Of a stretch of DNA of 64,000 bases, positions 24,607-35,856 are shown one piece after another. The translations under genes were made by a program, and so were the position numbers. The notes under the pieces were generated by a model, which saw only the letters and a list, made by a program, of their open reading frames with translations, was not told the origin of the DNA and did no database searches. Each line of letters starts with the position of its first letter. The stretch's first letter is position 1. This stretch comes from Daucus carota subsp. sativus (lineage: Eukaryota; Streptophyta; Magnoliopsida; Apiales; Apiaceae), in NCBI RefSeq assembly GCF_001625215.2, contig NC_030384.2, forward strand, positions 31,918,527 through 31,982,526, written 5' to 3'.

Positions 24607-27499
24607 TTATTGACTGGTACAGAATGGTAAAAAACCCATGAACTCGTGGCCTTGTATCATTTCTATACTTTTTTCAATTCCAATGACACCTGCAGAAGAT
24701 TAACAAACTTGATCAGTAAATACCCTGGATTAATTGTCTATCTTTAATGCTTCTACATGTTCTTAAATATCTAGGGGACTATATTATGAAAATGGTTAAG
24801 TAGTTACCCATAGTTAAAGCACTGGAAAATATGACAGCAGAGAGGATAAACACAATGATTGATGCCCTCCTCAAAATTGCGATGAGTTTCCTTACAAAAA
24901 ATTGTCCCCAGAAGCCAGCCAAGACAGATACGAACATGAGGTACATAGCTGCAGTATGCAATATGAGTATCACTTCAACTATAGTAAGAAGGATCACTCA
25001 ATCATATAATTAAACTGCAGGCTACATTGATAAGCAAAATTATAGAAGAAACAGATAGTATGGGCTTTGATGTTTTAAGTTAAGGAATACCGTAAGGAAT
25101 AGGAAATCTATCGAGTAGGTAGAACTCCACCACAGACAAGGATGAAGAGAACATCATCACAAATGTTGCTGTTGCACTAGCCACCTGACAGAAACAAATG
25201 AAACATTCACAACTTCAATTCTGTTTTCCAAAAATGCAGACTTAAGTGGTACTCGTGGCTTATTATAGCACAGTAACCATACACATTCTACGTGAATTAT
25301 GCAAGCATGTAAAAGAAGTGTTGTGGGAAATCTGAAATTATTACAAGTGAGAGCTCACTAGTGTTTATGAAAATGATTGCTGTAATAATGGATGGGCAAC
25401 TTAATAGTTTTAGGAAGTGGCCTATAAATACTCAAGATACTAACAGCAACTCAATGTCGCTTGTAATTGAAATTTGTTTAGAGAAGCATACCTCGGGGAT
25501 GACACCAATCTCCAGTAAAAGAGGACCAAGAATGAATCCCCCACCAGAACCGAGTAGACCTCCTACAGTGCCTCCCAATATGCCACATAATGCACAGAAT
25601 GCTAGGTTTGGCGCAGTCCATTCTATTGAAGCCTCACATACTGATTCTAAATTCCCTGCATTTTTCCTCTCTAGGCATTCTTTGTGAAGTTTACAACATT
25701 CATATCCAAATACTCCAAAAGCAAAAGGTAACTGCAATAGCAAAATGACATCCAGTCAGTGCAAGAATCGGACACAAACCATAAAGTAACTTGCACATAC
25801 CTGTAACAAATTGAGCACCCAGTACCATGTGCTACAAACTACTAAACCATTCTGCAAGCCAAATTGAACAATTTAGTTCAATACAAGAAAATGCATACCT
25901 AGATATAGTGATGAAATCTGTTGTGAAGTTGAGATTGTCCCGTACCTTGATGATCTGAAGAAATAGGAAAGAAACCCACAGAACAAGTAGAGCCAGAATT
26001 CTTTTCCACTTTAGGTTGGACACAATGATTTGCTGAAATATGTAGGAGAAGGAATAAGTATCATTATTCATCAGTGTGGGAGAAACACAAAAAATTGCAG
26101 CAAAGCTAGCTCACGCTCACCAGTGCTGTTTTCTCCTCTTTTTCAACCAATGGCTCATATACTGTATCAACCAAAACTAAAATAAAGAAAAATATATTAA
26201 AGCAATATATTAATATTCAGTCTCAGATTTTGTTCTGGAATTTGTTCTTACGTTCAACACGAGAAATAATCATCCCTTGTTGCTTTGTCATTTCTTTCTG
26301 CAATTCCATCAAAAGGCAAACAAGAAAGGAAACAGTAAAGAGGCCATGAAAAGGTTGATTAATTTAACAATACCTAACTGGTAACTAGAACTATCATATT
26401 TTGAATAATATATTCAAAACATAACCACTACAAATTTACAAAGCCGAACTGCTAAGTTTTCCCCATATAAATATCAATCAGCAATCTGTCATGCCTTCTA
26501 AGGCTTATAAACCAGCACAAGGAACTAACCTTCAGAAGTGACTCTTCCTTCCACAGCTTAATTGCCTTAAAGAATGACCTTGAAGATGTCCCTTTTGTAA
26601 CAATAAGAATAGATTGATATATTAACATCACAATGTCAGATTCATTGAGAACCTCTAAAAACTAAAAAAAAACATATAAGTGGTGATTTGAAGTACTAAG
26701 AACTAGATACAAATTAATCATCATCCCTGCAATCAAATAATTAACATAAATAAGCATCAGATTGTAATTTTTATCGAGAAAACAGGTACATACCCAAGAA
26801 GAGAACAATGATTAGTATAGTGATGAGCCAGTAAGGGAAGACCACGCTAAGAGAGACGCCGAGGGTAATGCCTAGCATGAGCATAGGCTGGAAGAGAAGG
26901 GCCAAATCATAGTCTATGATGGCTACTTCCCTACAGGGATGCTGCACCCTTAAGTTGTACCAAACTGAAGCACCTGATGCTCCCATTATCATGCCTGCAC
27001 ATTACACCACAAATCTCATGCAAATTTTAGGGGGTCTATTCATATGGGATTTGCAACAAATCTTATATCAAATTTACACATCAATATTATTAATGCGAAG
27101 TCACTTCATTATTAAAAAGGAGATATACACTTGGAAAGAGCAGCAGCAGACTTAGTATCAAATCCAACAATCAAATTAAGCATGGGAACGAAAATGCCTC
27201 CCCCTCCAACTCCTCCAACTGTCCCGAAACCCGAGCCTAAAAATCCGATCACCGTGGCCACCACAACCCTCCAATTCAGCTCCAAGTCCTGCACACATAA
27301 ATAAACCATCAAGAACTCATTCTATTAGGCCAACATCAATCTCCAAGTACAAATATATGTGACTTACAGGCCAAACTTTGATCTGAGAGCCATGAAGAGC
27401 AAGGAGGTGACTCTCTGGTGCTGGAATAAACAAGACAGAGACAACAGCAACAGAGAAAGCTAGCAGCAGATACAGAACGAGTCCTGTTGTTGTCCCCAT
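24607..27499 (-). CDS. Sulfite exporter TauE/SafE family membrane protein
   Basis: Twelve exons, high to low: 27368-27499, 27129-27288, 26794-26994, 26530-26591, 26252-26297, 26121-26176, 25946-26032, 25801-25851, 25492-25731, 25091-25184, 24808-24948, 24607-24689. They total 1353 nt, 450 residues. ATG at 27497-27499; an upstream in-frame GTG is not a plant start. The N-terminus is a signal-peptide-like hydrophobic segment ([19 protein letters not shown]). Two homologous halves follow: N-terminal ([20 protein letters not shown], then [10 protein letters not shown]) and C-terminal ([20 protein letters not shown], then [16 protein letters not shown]). Between them is a hydrophilic segment with acidic and basic patches. 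Several more membrane helices are visible ([50 protein letters not shown]). The family transports sulfite or organosulfonates in bacteria; the plant substrate is not shown by the sequence. Confidence 0.92.
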
Positions 27500-27978
27500 G
27501 GCTGTTGCTCTGTCCGAAACTTGATATTGCTTACCACCCTTCAACACGAGTTATAATAGCAATAGCAATATAATATATGGGAACCTACCTACCAAACTCT
27601 ACTTTCCTACGTTACACCCCACAATTAAGTCGTTTATATGGAAACTCCGAAAATATATGGGACTTACTAATTTTCCTTTAAGTATTAATATATGGCTGCC
27701 TTTTAGAAATATTCCCATGTCCTTGACTCCTTGTATATAATATTCCGTAAGTTCCTATATTTCTTTATTCATAGCATAGATATACTTACAAGCTACCTTT
27801 TTTAAAGAGTAATATTATATATTCTAAAAAAATTTTCTTAACTTTTTATAATTAATAAAAATGATTAATTTTAATTGGATGATTTATATGTATGTGGGTC
27901 CATTTATTAGGGTGGAACCAATCGAAAATTAGTAACTAAGTTTCGGTAAAACTTTTGGGTACTTAGAGCATCTCTAAC
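27500..27978. other. Upstream of the TauE gene
   Basis: Expected promoter of the minus-strand TauE gene; AT-rich, with no clear TATA box and no gene. Confidence 0.4.
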
Positions 27979-28332
27979 TAGAGACGGAACTACTCAAGGG
28001 TTAACATGGGCTTAAGCCCAACGTAGCTTTTGGAAAAAAAAGTCCAGTAAATATATATATTATGCAATTTATGTGACACTTGAATTCAAATACACTATCA
28101 GTTAGATCCCGTCCATCAATATTAATCAACCAGATACCGTGAATAGAATAGAAAATACAGAGTAACTAGGTGGAGTTTTAACTTTTTCATCCCTAGTATA
28201 GTGCAGTGAGTGTATCTCTATTAGACCTCAGCACATGAGGTCTTTCGACCTCATAAATATACTTGCGGGTATATTTTTGTTCGTTATTGACTGGTCAAGC
28301 TCACCCCAATCCAAATTTTTGGTTCCGTCCCT
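27979..28332. mobile_element. Non-autonomous hAT MITE
   Basis: 354 bp; ends TAGAGACGGAAC and, in reverse, AGGGACGGAACC. Flanks TCTCTAAC (27971-27978) and TCTCTAAT (28333-28340) are an 8-bp duplication with one mismatch. Shares GGGCTTAAGCCC with the copy at 23008-23295; older by its divergence. Confidence 0.75.
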
Positions 28333-28340
28333 TCTCTAAT

Positions 28341-29314
28341 CATGATAATCCCTTAACTAAAAGGAGAGCAATAAAACATCCAAAAAGATGGATGTAAAAA
28401 TCAAAAATCTTACCCAAAAAATGAAGATGATTGAAAATTATTGAAGAAGAAAAAAAGAAGAGAAAGAAGAATATGGGTCTCCTGCGACGACTATGATTAT
28501 TTAGATTGAGTGTCTGATAAGGAGTCGAGGAGGCGGTAGTTGAAGAGAGGAATGAGAAAGAGAGGGGGTCGACTCTCATTAGGATTTACGCAGAGTGTGT
28601 ACACTGTTATACAAAAACAAGATATTGTTTTTTTGAAACTTTTTATTTATTTTTAAAATTTTAATTATATTCGAAATTGATTTTCGTTGCTTCTCATTAC
28701 AAGAATGGTTGCAAGTACTGGCTTCGAAGGAATCAATCTGCTTCCTTACCAATTTAAAGTACGATGTAAGGTGAAACTTGCAAGTATTTTAAACCCTTAA
28801 GCCTTCATTAATGATTCAATTTAAAGTCTTCAGCCATTTAGAAGCTTTTGGCGCTCGTTGCTGCCCTGTGAGTGCAGAAGTCATACACATTACCTAAGCT
28901 GCCGCCTGTGAGTGCAGAAGTCATACAGATTACCTGAAAATATATGATTAAGGTAAAGAGCATAGATTTCCTACGCTGATGCAAGAGAGAAGTCCCCCAA
29001 GAAATGCATTACTGATGTTGCTCTTGCCACAAGAAATACAATTTTTCTCATTTCTGCGAGTTACTGTATTGGTGCGCCGAACTTTTCTAATCCGTCATTC
29101 TATTCACTAATCAAACAACATCTACCCAACTCAGATGCTACTACTTCTGGAGCATCTTTCAGCACTAAAAAAATATAAAAAAAGTTTTTCAACAATATTT
29201 CATTTTCCGTTATCCGTAAAGGGTTCTGGTCCCAGCAACGGGTTGCCGGAGAGTGTTTATATAACATACACATCCAGGGGTCGGAACTATATTTCAAGGT
29301 CCAGATCCAAGCAA
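28341..29314. other. Intergenic; short direct duplication
   Basis: No gene supported. Two copies of CTGTGAGTGCAGAAGTCATA (about 28867 and 28909, 42 bp apart) followed by CAxATTACCT form a small duplication. Confidence 0.5.
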
Positions 29315-29403
29315 TTTTTTTTGCCATCCGCTATAATTTTCCGCGGATCGGACTTAGGAAAGAAGTCCGATCCGCGGAAAATTATAGCGGATGGCAAAAA
29401 AAA
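29315..29403. repeat. Perfect 41-bp inverted repeat, 7-base loop
   Basis: Arms 29315-29355 and 29363-29403 are exact complements, loop AGGAAAG. Each arm starts or ends in a T8/A8 run and includes GCCATCCGCTATAATTTTCC and GCGGATCGGACTT. It lies about 260 bp downstream of the P450 stop codon, so it could be in or just beyond that 3' UTR. No target-site duplication was identified. Confidence 0.95.
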
Positions 29404-29660
29404 AAAAGTTTGAATCTACACCCTTGAAATTCAGATCTAACAATTCTGAAACTGTGTGTTGGTCAAGACTCATGGCATATGAGGGCTAGGGAACAAAACC
29501 CATCTATAAATAATTAAATATAGTCAACCTCCTGATTCCGACAATGTTTGTCAGCATTCATAGACTATTTATTTACACGAAGGGAAGTAGAAGCAAATAT
29601 CTGTGATGACAATGCCCATGAAAAGGCAGCCATACATAAAGGACTGACAACTCATACTGT

Positions 29661-31325
29661 TTAAATGATCATTTCATCCTTAACCAAGATTCTTTTTCTG
29701 GGAATTGCTTTCAAAGGCTCCAGCTTTCGCAATGTTATACCCATTCTTTCTGCCATGTCTAAACTCCCGGGAGTGACTGACCTGTCAAGCTCCCAGTCGA
29801 AAGTCCAGAGCAAGGTGGCCAAAGTGAGGTGAAGAACTCGGTGAGCCAGTGCCATTCCAACACAAATCCTTCTCCCAGATCCAAAGGGAAGCAACTCATA
29901 GTGTTGCCCGTTGTAATTAATATTCGAGCCTATAAATCTTTCGGGCTTGAAAGACAAGGGGTCTTCCCATGCATCAGGGTCCCTTCCGATTGCCCACACA
30001 TTTACAAAAACTTGGGTGTTTTTGGGTACGTGATACCCCATAAATTTGGTGTCTTCCTTTGAATTTCGTCGCATCAATAGAGGGATTGTCGGATGTAGTC
30101 TCAAGGTTTCCTTTACCACTGCTTGCAGATAGGGTAGTTTATCCATGTCACTCTCCATGACCCTTTTGTTAGGCATGATCACACTTTCAAGTTCTGTTTT
30201 GACCTTCCTCATCGATTCAGGATTGCGTAATAGCTCTGCCATTGCCCATTCTATGCTACTGCTTGTCGTTTCTGACCCCGCGAAAAACATTTCCTGCAAC
30301 AATTACCAGCTTTTAATAATTGATGCATCAATGCTTTCAAAAAAATAATTGATGCATCAATGAACAAACTAGGCCTGTTTAAGAATTTTGATGATTACCA
30401 GTATGATGATAAGTATATTCCTCTCAGAAATTTTGTCAGGTCCTTCTTTTCCGTCACCTTGATACTCCAAAAGGACATCCAAGAAGTCCTTCTTCACCTT
30501 CTCTGTCGATAGAGATTCATGACCCCTGTCTTTCAAAAAGCTGCTTATGATATTCATGGCTACGCCCATGTCTTTAGCCATATTTTTTCGAACTTTAAAT
30601 GGATCAAACGGCTTCAAGAATGGCAGGAAGTCTGCCAAGTTGGGTGTCCCTGCCCACTTCATCACTTGGTTCATTGCATTGAAGAATTCTCGTCCTTGAT
30701 TGGAAGATAAATCCAGAAGATCCTTCGAAAGCATGAGGTTCCCCACCAGGTTAAACGACATGAGAAATAAGAGTTGGGCTAGTTCGACTTGGCCTGATCT
30801 TCCCTCAACTTGCGAGGATGCAATGTTCTGTTCTATCCAGCAAACCAGCTTCTCAACACACTTCTCCCGGATCTCGGTTGAATCATTGATTCGTTTAGTG
30901 ACTAGGAACTCCGTGGAGCAGAGCTTTCGTATGGTGCGCCAATATGGACCGTAGGTACCCATGGCTAGTGATCCTTGGTTGTATTTGCAGGCTGTTAGTG
31001 CATCCGGGACCTGACGATCAGAGAAGGCAGCATCATGGTTCTTGAACAGCTCGGCCGCAGCTTTGGCTGATTGTATGACCATGGTATCGACTAAACCAAG
31101 CTTCAACCAGAGAACCGGTCCATACTTTGGTCGAAGTTTGTAAAAGTCCTGGTGTGGCATGGTTCCTAGATCGAAAATATTTCCAACCAGAGGCCATGCT
31201 GGCGGACCTGGTGGTTTTCGATTAGGCAAGCCGATTCTCCCATATAACCATCTGAGCACAAGAATTGTAGGAAATGAAGCTAAAAGAGCCGCAGTCAGCC
31301 ACGTAAACAAATGATTGCCCTCCAT
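29661..31325 (-). CDS. Cytochrome P450, CYP76-like (CYP76A type)
   Basis: Two exons, 30399-31325 and 29661-30293, 519 residues. ER-anchored haem monooxygenase: an N-terminal membrane helix (WLTAALLASFPTILVLRWLY), the proline hinge PPGPPAWPLVGN, the I-helix AGSETT (314-319), ExxR as KETLR (E371, R374), PERF (426-429) and the haem loop FGSGRRICVG with ligand C453. The single intron falls just before the I-helix motif, at the usual position in A-type plant P450s. CYP76 members oxidise monoterpenoids, alkaloids or herbicides; the substrate cannot be read from the sequence. All key residues are present, so it looks functional. A duplicated 19-base block (TAATTGATGCATCAATG-type, near 30315 and 30345) lies in the intron. 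Confidence 0.93.
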
Positions 31326-31374
31326 TTCTAATCTGTCTCACTCCCTCTCTGCATTCTTCCTTTGAATGGCAGTA

Positions 31375-31381
31375 CTATATA
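31375..31381 (-). promoter_or_regulatory. Probable TATA box of the P450 gene
   Basis: TATATAG on the minus strand, about 50-55 bp upstream of the ATG, the usual spacing for a short plant leader. Confidence 0.5.
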
Positions 31382-31530
31382 TGGAATAGTTGGAATGGAC
31401 AGAAATACATAGTGATTGGTGCTATCGATATAAGATAGAACTGCTATGAAATATTCTATATCTCTGTATTATATTAAGAAGGCTTCCTATCTGTTTGCAA
31501 ATCTTGGTTTTTCCGAAACAATATACATCA

Positions 31531-31634
31531 ATCTGTCATCGCCTTGTGACAAAAAAGAAAAAGAAAGAATAAAATCTGTCATCATCTTGTGACAAAGAAA
31601 AATAAAAAAATAACATCTGTCATCGTCTTCCATT
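31531..31634. repeat. Three tandem copies of a TCTGTCATC...TTGTGAC unit upstream of the P450
   Basis: Copies begin at 31531, 31574 and 31615 (ATCTGTCATCGCCTTGTGAC; ATCTGTCATCATCTTGTGAC; ATCTGTCATCGTCTTCCATT). The first two contain the inverted pair GTCA/TGAC; the third keeps only the left part. A-rich linkers separate them. They lie 205-310 bp upstream of the start codon. Confidence 0.8.
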
Positions 31635-32051
31635 ACTTCTTGCAAGCAGGAATAACACGATTTCTATATATGCAAGTACTGTCATGACTGTCTTGATCAC
31701 ATCACCGAGGAAGCCATTTTGATAGGAATGCCGATGTCCTCTGAGGAATGTGCCTATAGTTCTAGTGTTTTAGATGCTGTCAAGTTCTAGAAATAAGAAA
31801 ACAAATTTGTGTTTATACATAGTTTTTTACATAGTTTTCCATCGTATTTGCTCATTGTCAAATTAGATGAATATGTTATGCAACAAGTTTAAGACAAGTT
31901 ACCTGATTGCTGAGTTGAAATGGTACTTTCTGAAAGCCGACTCCAGGATACATGTTGTTCCTAAATGAAACTTTTTCACATAGCTCAACTAAGAATTGCT
32001 AGATGTATACTCATCAACATAAACATGGAACTAGATCTCTACGATATATAG
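31635..32051. other. Spacer between the P450 and GT47 genes
   Basis: Distal P450 upstream region and 3' flank of the GT47 gene. No gene seen. Confidence 0.4.
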
Positions 32052-34178
32052 TTATGCCAAATTTTGGGGAACTCGAATGTTGAGTCTTCTGAGCCAAATG
32101 GAATGAAGAATCATGTGGAAAACATCAAACTTCTTGGGTGGAGAATGAATTTCAAAATGTCTTCTAACTTGCTTACCCTTGCTCTGCAACCTTATATATT
32201 GTTTCTCGGATATTCCCATCAGTATCTTCTTTAAATCTGGAATATCCTTAACCGCAATTTCAACAGAAAATGTCTTCCAATTAAGTACATCACCGAAAGG
32301 TTTGATATAACCATCTTTTATCAGTACTGGAACACACCCCATATAAAGTGCCTCCACCATTCTTGGACTAGCCACCTCATAACCGCTAGCGCAAATGCAG
32401 AACTTGCTTTTTCTCATCATTTTGTAGTATGATTTACCTTTGGGTAGGTATTGGTGAACTTGAACATCCTTGTCTTTATTCTCCCAGTGCTGTAATAGTA
32501 TTGGCCTTATTGGACCATGAACTCCTCCTGCAAAAAACACTAGGATGTTGCGCTCTGATGGCGATGGTCCTCCTAGCATCCCCTTTGTAGTGCCATCTGG
32601 CAGGTGAATTTCCGGGATTGAAACATCTTTTGAAGGGATGAATTTTTCTGAGGTGTTGGCATTACAAAATGCTCTAATGGAGTTCTTGTATAGCTCTGGA
32701 ACTGCAAAGGAAAGCTCTGGACCCTGCAGCGCAACATTAGACCACATCAACATTCAATCCCTTGTGTCTAGTCACTAATATAGCAAATAGTATTATTAAG
32801 ATAAAATCATTTTTACCCAATCATGACAAGCTAGCATGAAATGGTCAGCCCCAAGACTTCGATTCCAGTAAGGATGTTTTGTGGAAATAACACTGATATA
32901 ATCACGGACAAAGTTTTTCATAGCACCCCATTCATGGGAGTCTACGACATAAACATATTGAGTTATCATTACTACGCTTAGGGAAAGAAAGTACACATGA
33001 GCCTCATCAGGATTCCTGGTTCTGAAATTACTGACTTCCAAATTCTGTATAAAGTATCCCTCTATCGCATAAATTTGTTTGCAAGGGCCGTGGTGAAATA
33101 TTGGGGGCTCCCCTTCTTCATATATGTAAATCTTGAACTTCTTTTCCATCTCCATGTAGCTTCTGCAATTCAAATGTATTCAGTAACTTCTTCGTTTAGT
33201 GATTATTAGATAAGAACGATTCTACATATCAAAACATCCAAGTTATCATGCAATTAGAAGAACTCCTAAACATAATTGTTAAAGTACATCTGAAACTCTG
33301 GTTCAACCTCAAAAGCGAGTTCTGAATATAACATAGACCAATACATTCAGTTGAATTCCATCAAACAAGAAATGTATGAACATTAAAAATATTTGATAGA
33401 ATGGCTATTACTATTACCTGTGGAAAGCAGGAGCATTCAAATATATTGAACCTTTCGGAACATAGGCCGTGTCGTTTCTATGTTCACTGCCATTACAGGC
33501 TTCCTTTATAGCAGCTCGGGCCTGTACCATGCTTGCCTCAATTTTCACAGTGGAGGGAACAGTTCTATTATTCACTGTCTGTTAATATATCAATACTGGA
33601 TTAGCTACATAAATAAAAAGGTATACTTGATCATCTGAAGCAACTTTCAATTTTTATTTTTCAAAGTGCCGGTCACAACTTTTATGACATACAATATGTC
33701 AGAACTCCGGAGAAAAAAACACAACACAAAAAAAACTGAGAGCATATGCACTCATGGATAACCTCTTCTCTTTCGAACTAATTGTGTTCAATTAACGTCA
33801 ATCAAAAATTCCGACTCATCATGCACGTACAAGAAAAGACATTCGAAATAGTTAGACCACAAAATTGATAAGAAGAGATGATAAACTTACTGGTGGCCGA
33901 ATGTTGGTGATGGATCCTTCCATGGGTGAAAAGTCAAAACGAGTTGATTGAGAGACTAGAGAGTCGTTTGAGAAAGACTTTAGAAATAAATTATTACTTT
34001 TATTATTATTATCACCACCAACTTTCCATGTTGTGAGTAAAAAAAAAGTAGAGCTTCTTGAAGCGAGCAGCACGATGATCCCAAACGCCATTAAAAACGG
34101 GACAATAAAGCACACAAGCTTCGAACCAGATATCGATGATGAGCAACATTTTGAAACGCTTTTCCTCAACTCATCCAT
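32052..34178 (-). CDS. GT47 exostosin-family glycosyltransferase, copy 1
   Basis: Four exons: 33891-34178, 33418-33578, 32817-33162, 32052-32723; 488 residues. Type II Golgi membrane protein by layout: a short cytosolic tail, a TM helix near 20-39 (KLVCFIVPFLMAFGIIVLLA), a stem, then the exostosin domain. Visible blocks are FKIYIYEEGEPPIFHHGPC, NPDEAHVYFLSLSV, YWNRSLGADHFMLACHDW, RNILVFFAGGVHGPIRPILL, KFCICASGYEVASPRMVEAL and GCVPVLIKDGY (nucleotide-sugar binding region). Plant GT47 enzymes build pectin or hemicellulose side chains; the sugar donor is not inferable here. The start is MDELRKSV; the frame extends upstream only through a non-ATG codon. The exon phases match copy 2, which lies 1.7 kb upstream in the same orientation. 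Confidence 0.92.
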
Positions 34179-34729
34179 TTTCCAATTCCTCGAGTCCGCG
34201 TCTTTATAAATTCCGGGCTTTTGATCTTCCTTTATAATAACAATAAATAATAGCGAGGTTTGAGTTTTATTGGTAAAGGTGAGTAGAAAAGAGTTGCGGA
34301 GTATCAAGTGGAGTGTAAGAAGAGGTAAGAATTGGATTACATACGGCGGAGTTAAGACATCTACATATTTAAGCTCCTAGATTAGTGCCATTTTCGTAGC
34401 TACATTAAGGCGTCTCGCTCTTTAGTTATCTGCACGTAACTGCTATTTATGGTGTTGAGAATAACTTCCGTGTCTTGTGGCATTTTATTAAGGTTTCCGC
34501 TCTTATTTCAACTTCCGATTGACACGCTGGTTCCATTTTTAGCTATTTAATTTAAGATGCCAAATTTAAATTTAGAATTTCTCCATTTTGTAAGAATACT
34601 ATATGGTCCTGGTGAAATCTCTATGATCATTAAGCCCTCCTCATAACATCTCAAAGTTCTGGACCTTCCCATATATAAAATGTTAAGCACAGGTGATACA
34701 GTACGACTTCACAATTAACTATGTAAAAT
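34179..34729. other. Upstream of GT47 copy 1
   Basis: Promoter and 5' UTR of copy 1 and intergenic DNA. No other gene seen. Confidence 0.4.
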
Positions 34730-34737
34730 TTCGAGAC

Positions 34738-35438
34738 CAGGGCCGGTTTTGAGGGAGTGCAAGAAGTGCAACAGCACAGGGCCCATGAAAATTTAGGGCC
34801 CCCAATTTATTACTCCCTCCGTCCTTTTTTACATGTCCTTTTTGAAAAAAAAATTTGTACCAAATTACTTGTCCACTTCTCTTTTCAAAGCAACTTTTTG
34901 TATGTTTTTTCAAAATGAAACGACTTCCAATGTTTGACTAGCATATACATATATACACAACTCTATCTAATTCATTACATTTATTAGGGATATGTATGAA
35001 AACAAGATATCCACCTAACATTTTCTTAAGATGCGTTATTTTTTCAAAAGGGACAAGTAAAAAGGACGGAGGGAGTACTACTTTCTATCTTTTGGTATAC
35101 TCAGGATAAATATAATACATTATTAATATCTCTTTAATTTTTACCGTTATTTTATTTAAATACTAATCAATTCTCAACACCCAATACCCAGCCATGCACG
35201 TCTTTTCTTATTCCTTCTCTCTCCTTACAAACTAGTAGACTGCACAAACATTAAATCCCACACGGCCACACACATACTTAAGTCTAACTACTTAAAAAAA
35301 ACAATTTTTCAGTTGTAGTAGTCTAATTTATTTATGATGTCATGTTATTTTAAATATATTAAAATTTTGTTTTGTCATTTGGAAGGGTCTCATTCTTAAA
35401 GTCAGCACAGGGCCTCAAAAAAGTCTCAGACAACCCTG
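34738..35438. mobile_element. Non-autonomous hAT element with a nested Stowaway MITE
   Basis: Bounded by 8-bp duplications TTCGAGAC (34730-34737, 35439-35446). Ends CAGGGCCGG and, in reverse, CAGGGTTGTC. Subterminal GCACAGGGCC occurs at both ends. A Stowaway MITE (34813-35075) has inserted near its left end, so the hAT element is the older one. Sits between the two GT47 genes. Confidence 0.8.
34813..35075. mobile_element. Stowaway MITE nested in the hAT element
   Basis: 263 bp, TA on both sides, perfect ends CTCCCTCCGTCC and GGACGGAGGGAG. Non-coding. Confidence 0.88.
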
Positions 35439-35446
35439 TTCGAGAC

Positions 35447-35856
35447 CATAGAGCAAACACAAATTTCCAGTTTTAGTGAAACAAATAGACCTGTAAAATG
35501 CAATTAAATCAATAATTATCATAGTAGTTTTGGCCAATTCCTTTTGCATGTGAAAACGTCAGCAAACTTAATAAGCTTCACCATCAATAATAATGATGAT
35601 GAACCCCATAAATACCTTAAACTGAAACTAACCACGTCATGATTTTCGAAACCTTTTGGGATACCCAGTAAAAAAGAGCAAAACTGGGGCTGTAAACCAC
35701 ACATCATAAGACATTAAACCACAACTTTATTGCTCTGGACAAACTTGCAAAATTGACTCTCATAACTTGCATAATGTACATAAAGTTGTTCTACATAGCT
35801 TCTTTGATTAGGTAACTATGATCCAAAATTGTACGCTTGAGTCGGTCATCTAACTA
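35447..35856. other. 3' flank of GT47 copy 2
   Basis: Likely includes its 3' UTR. Nothing else recognised. Confidence 0.4.

Noticed and set aside
27317-27547. Longer N-terminus for the TauE/SafE protein
   Set aside because: The extension begins at GTG; the first ATG is at 27497-27499 and opens directly into a signal-peptide-like segment.
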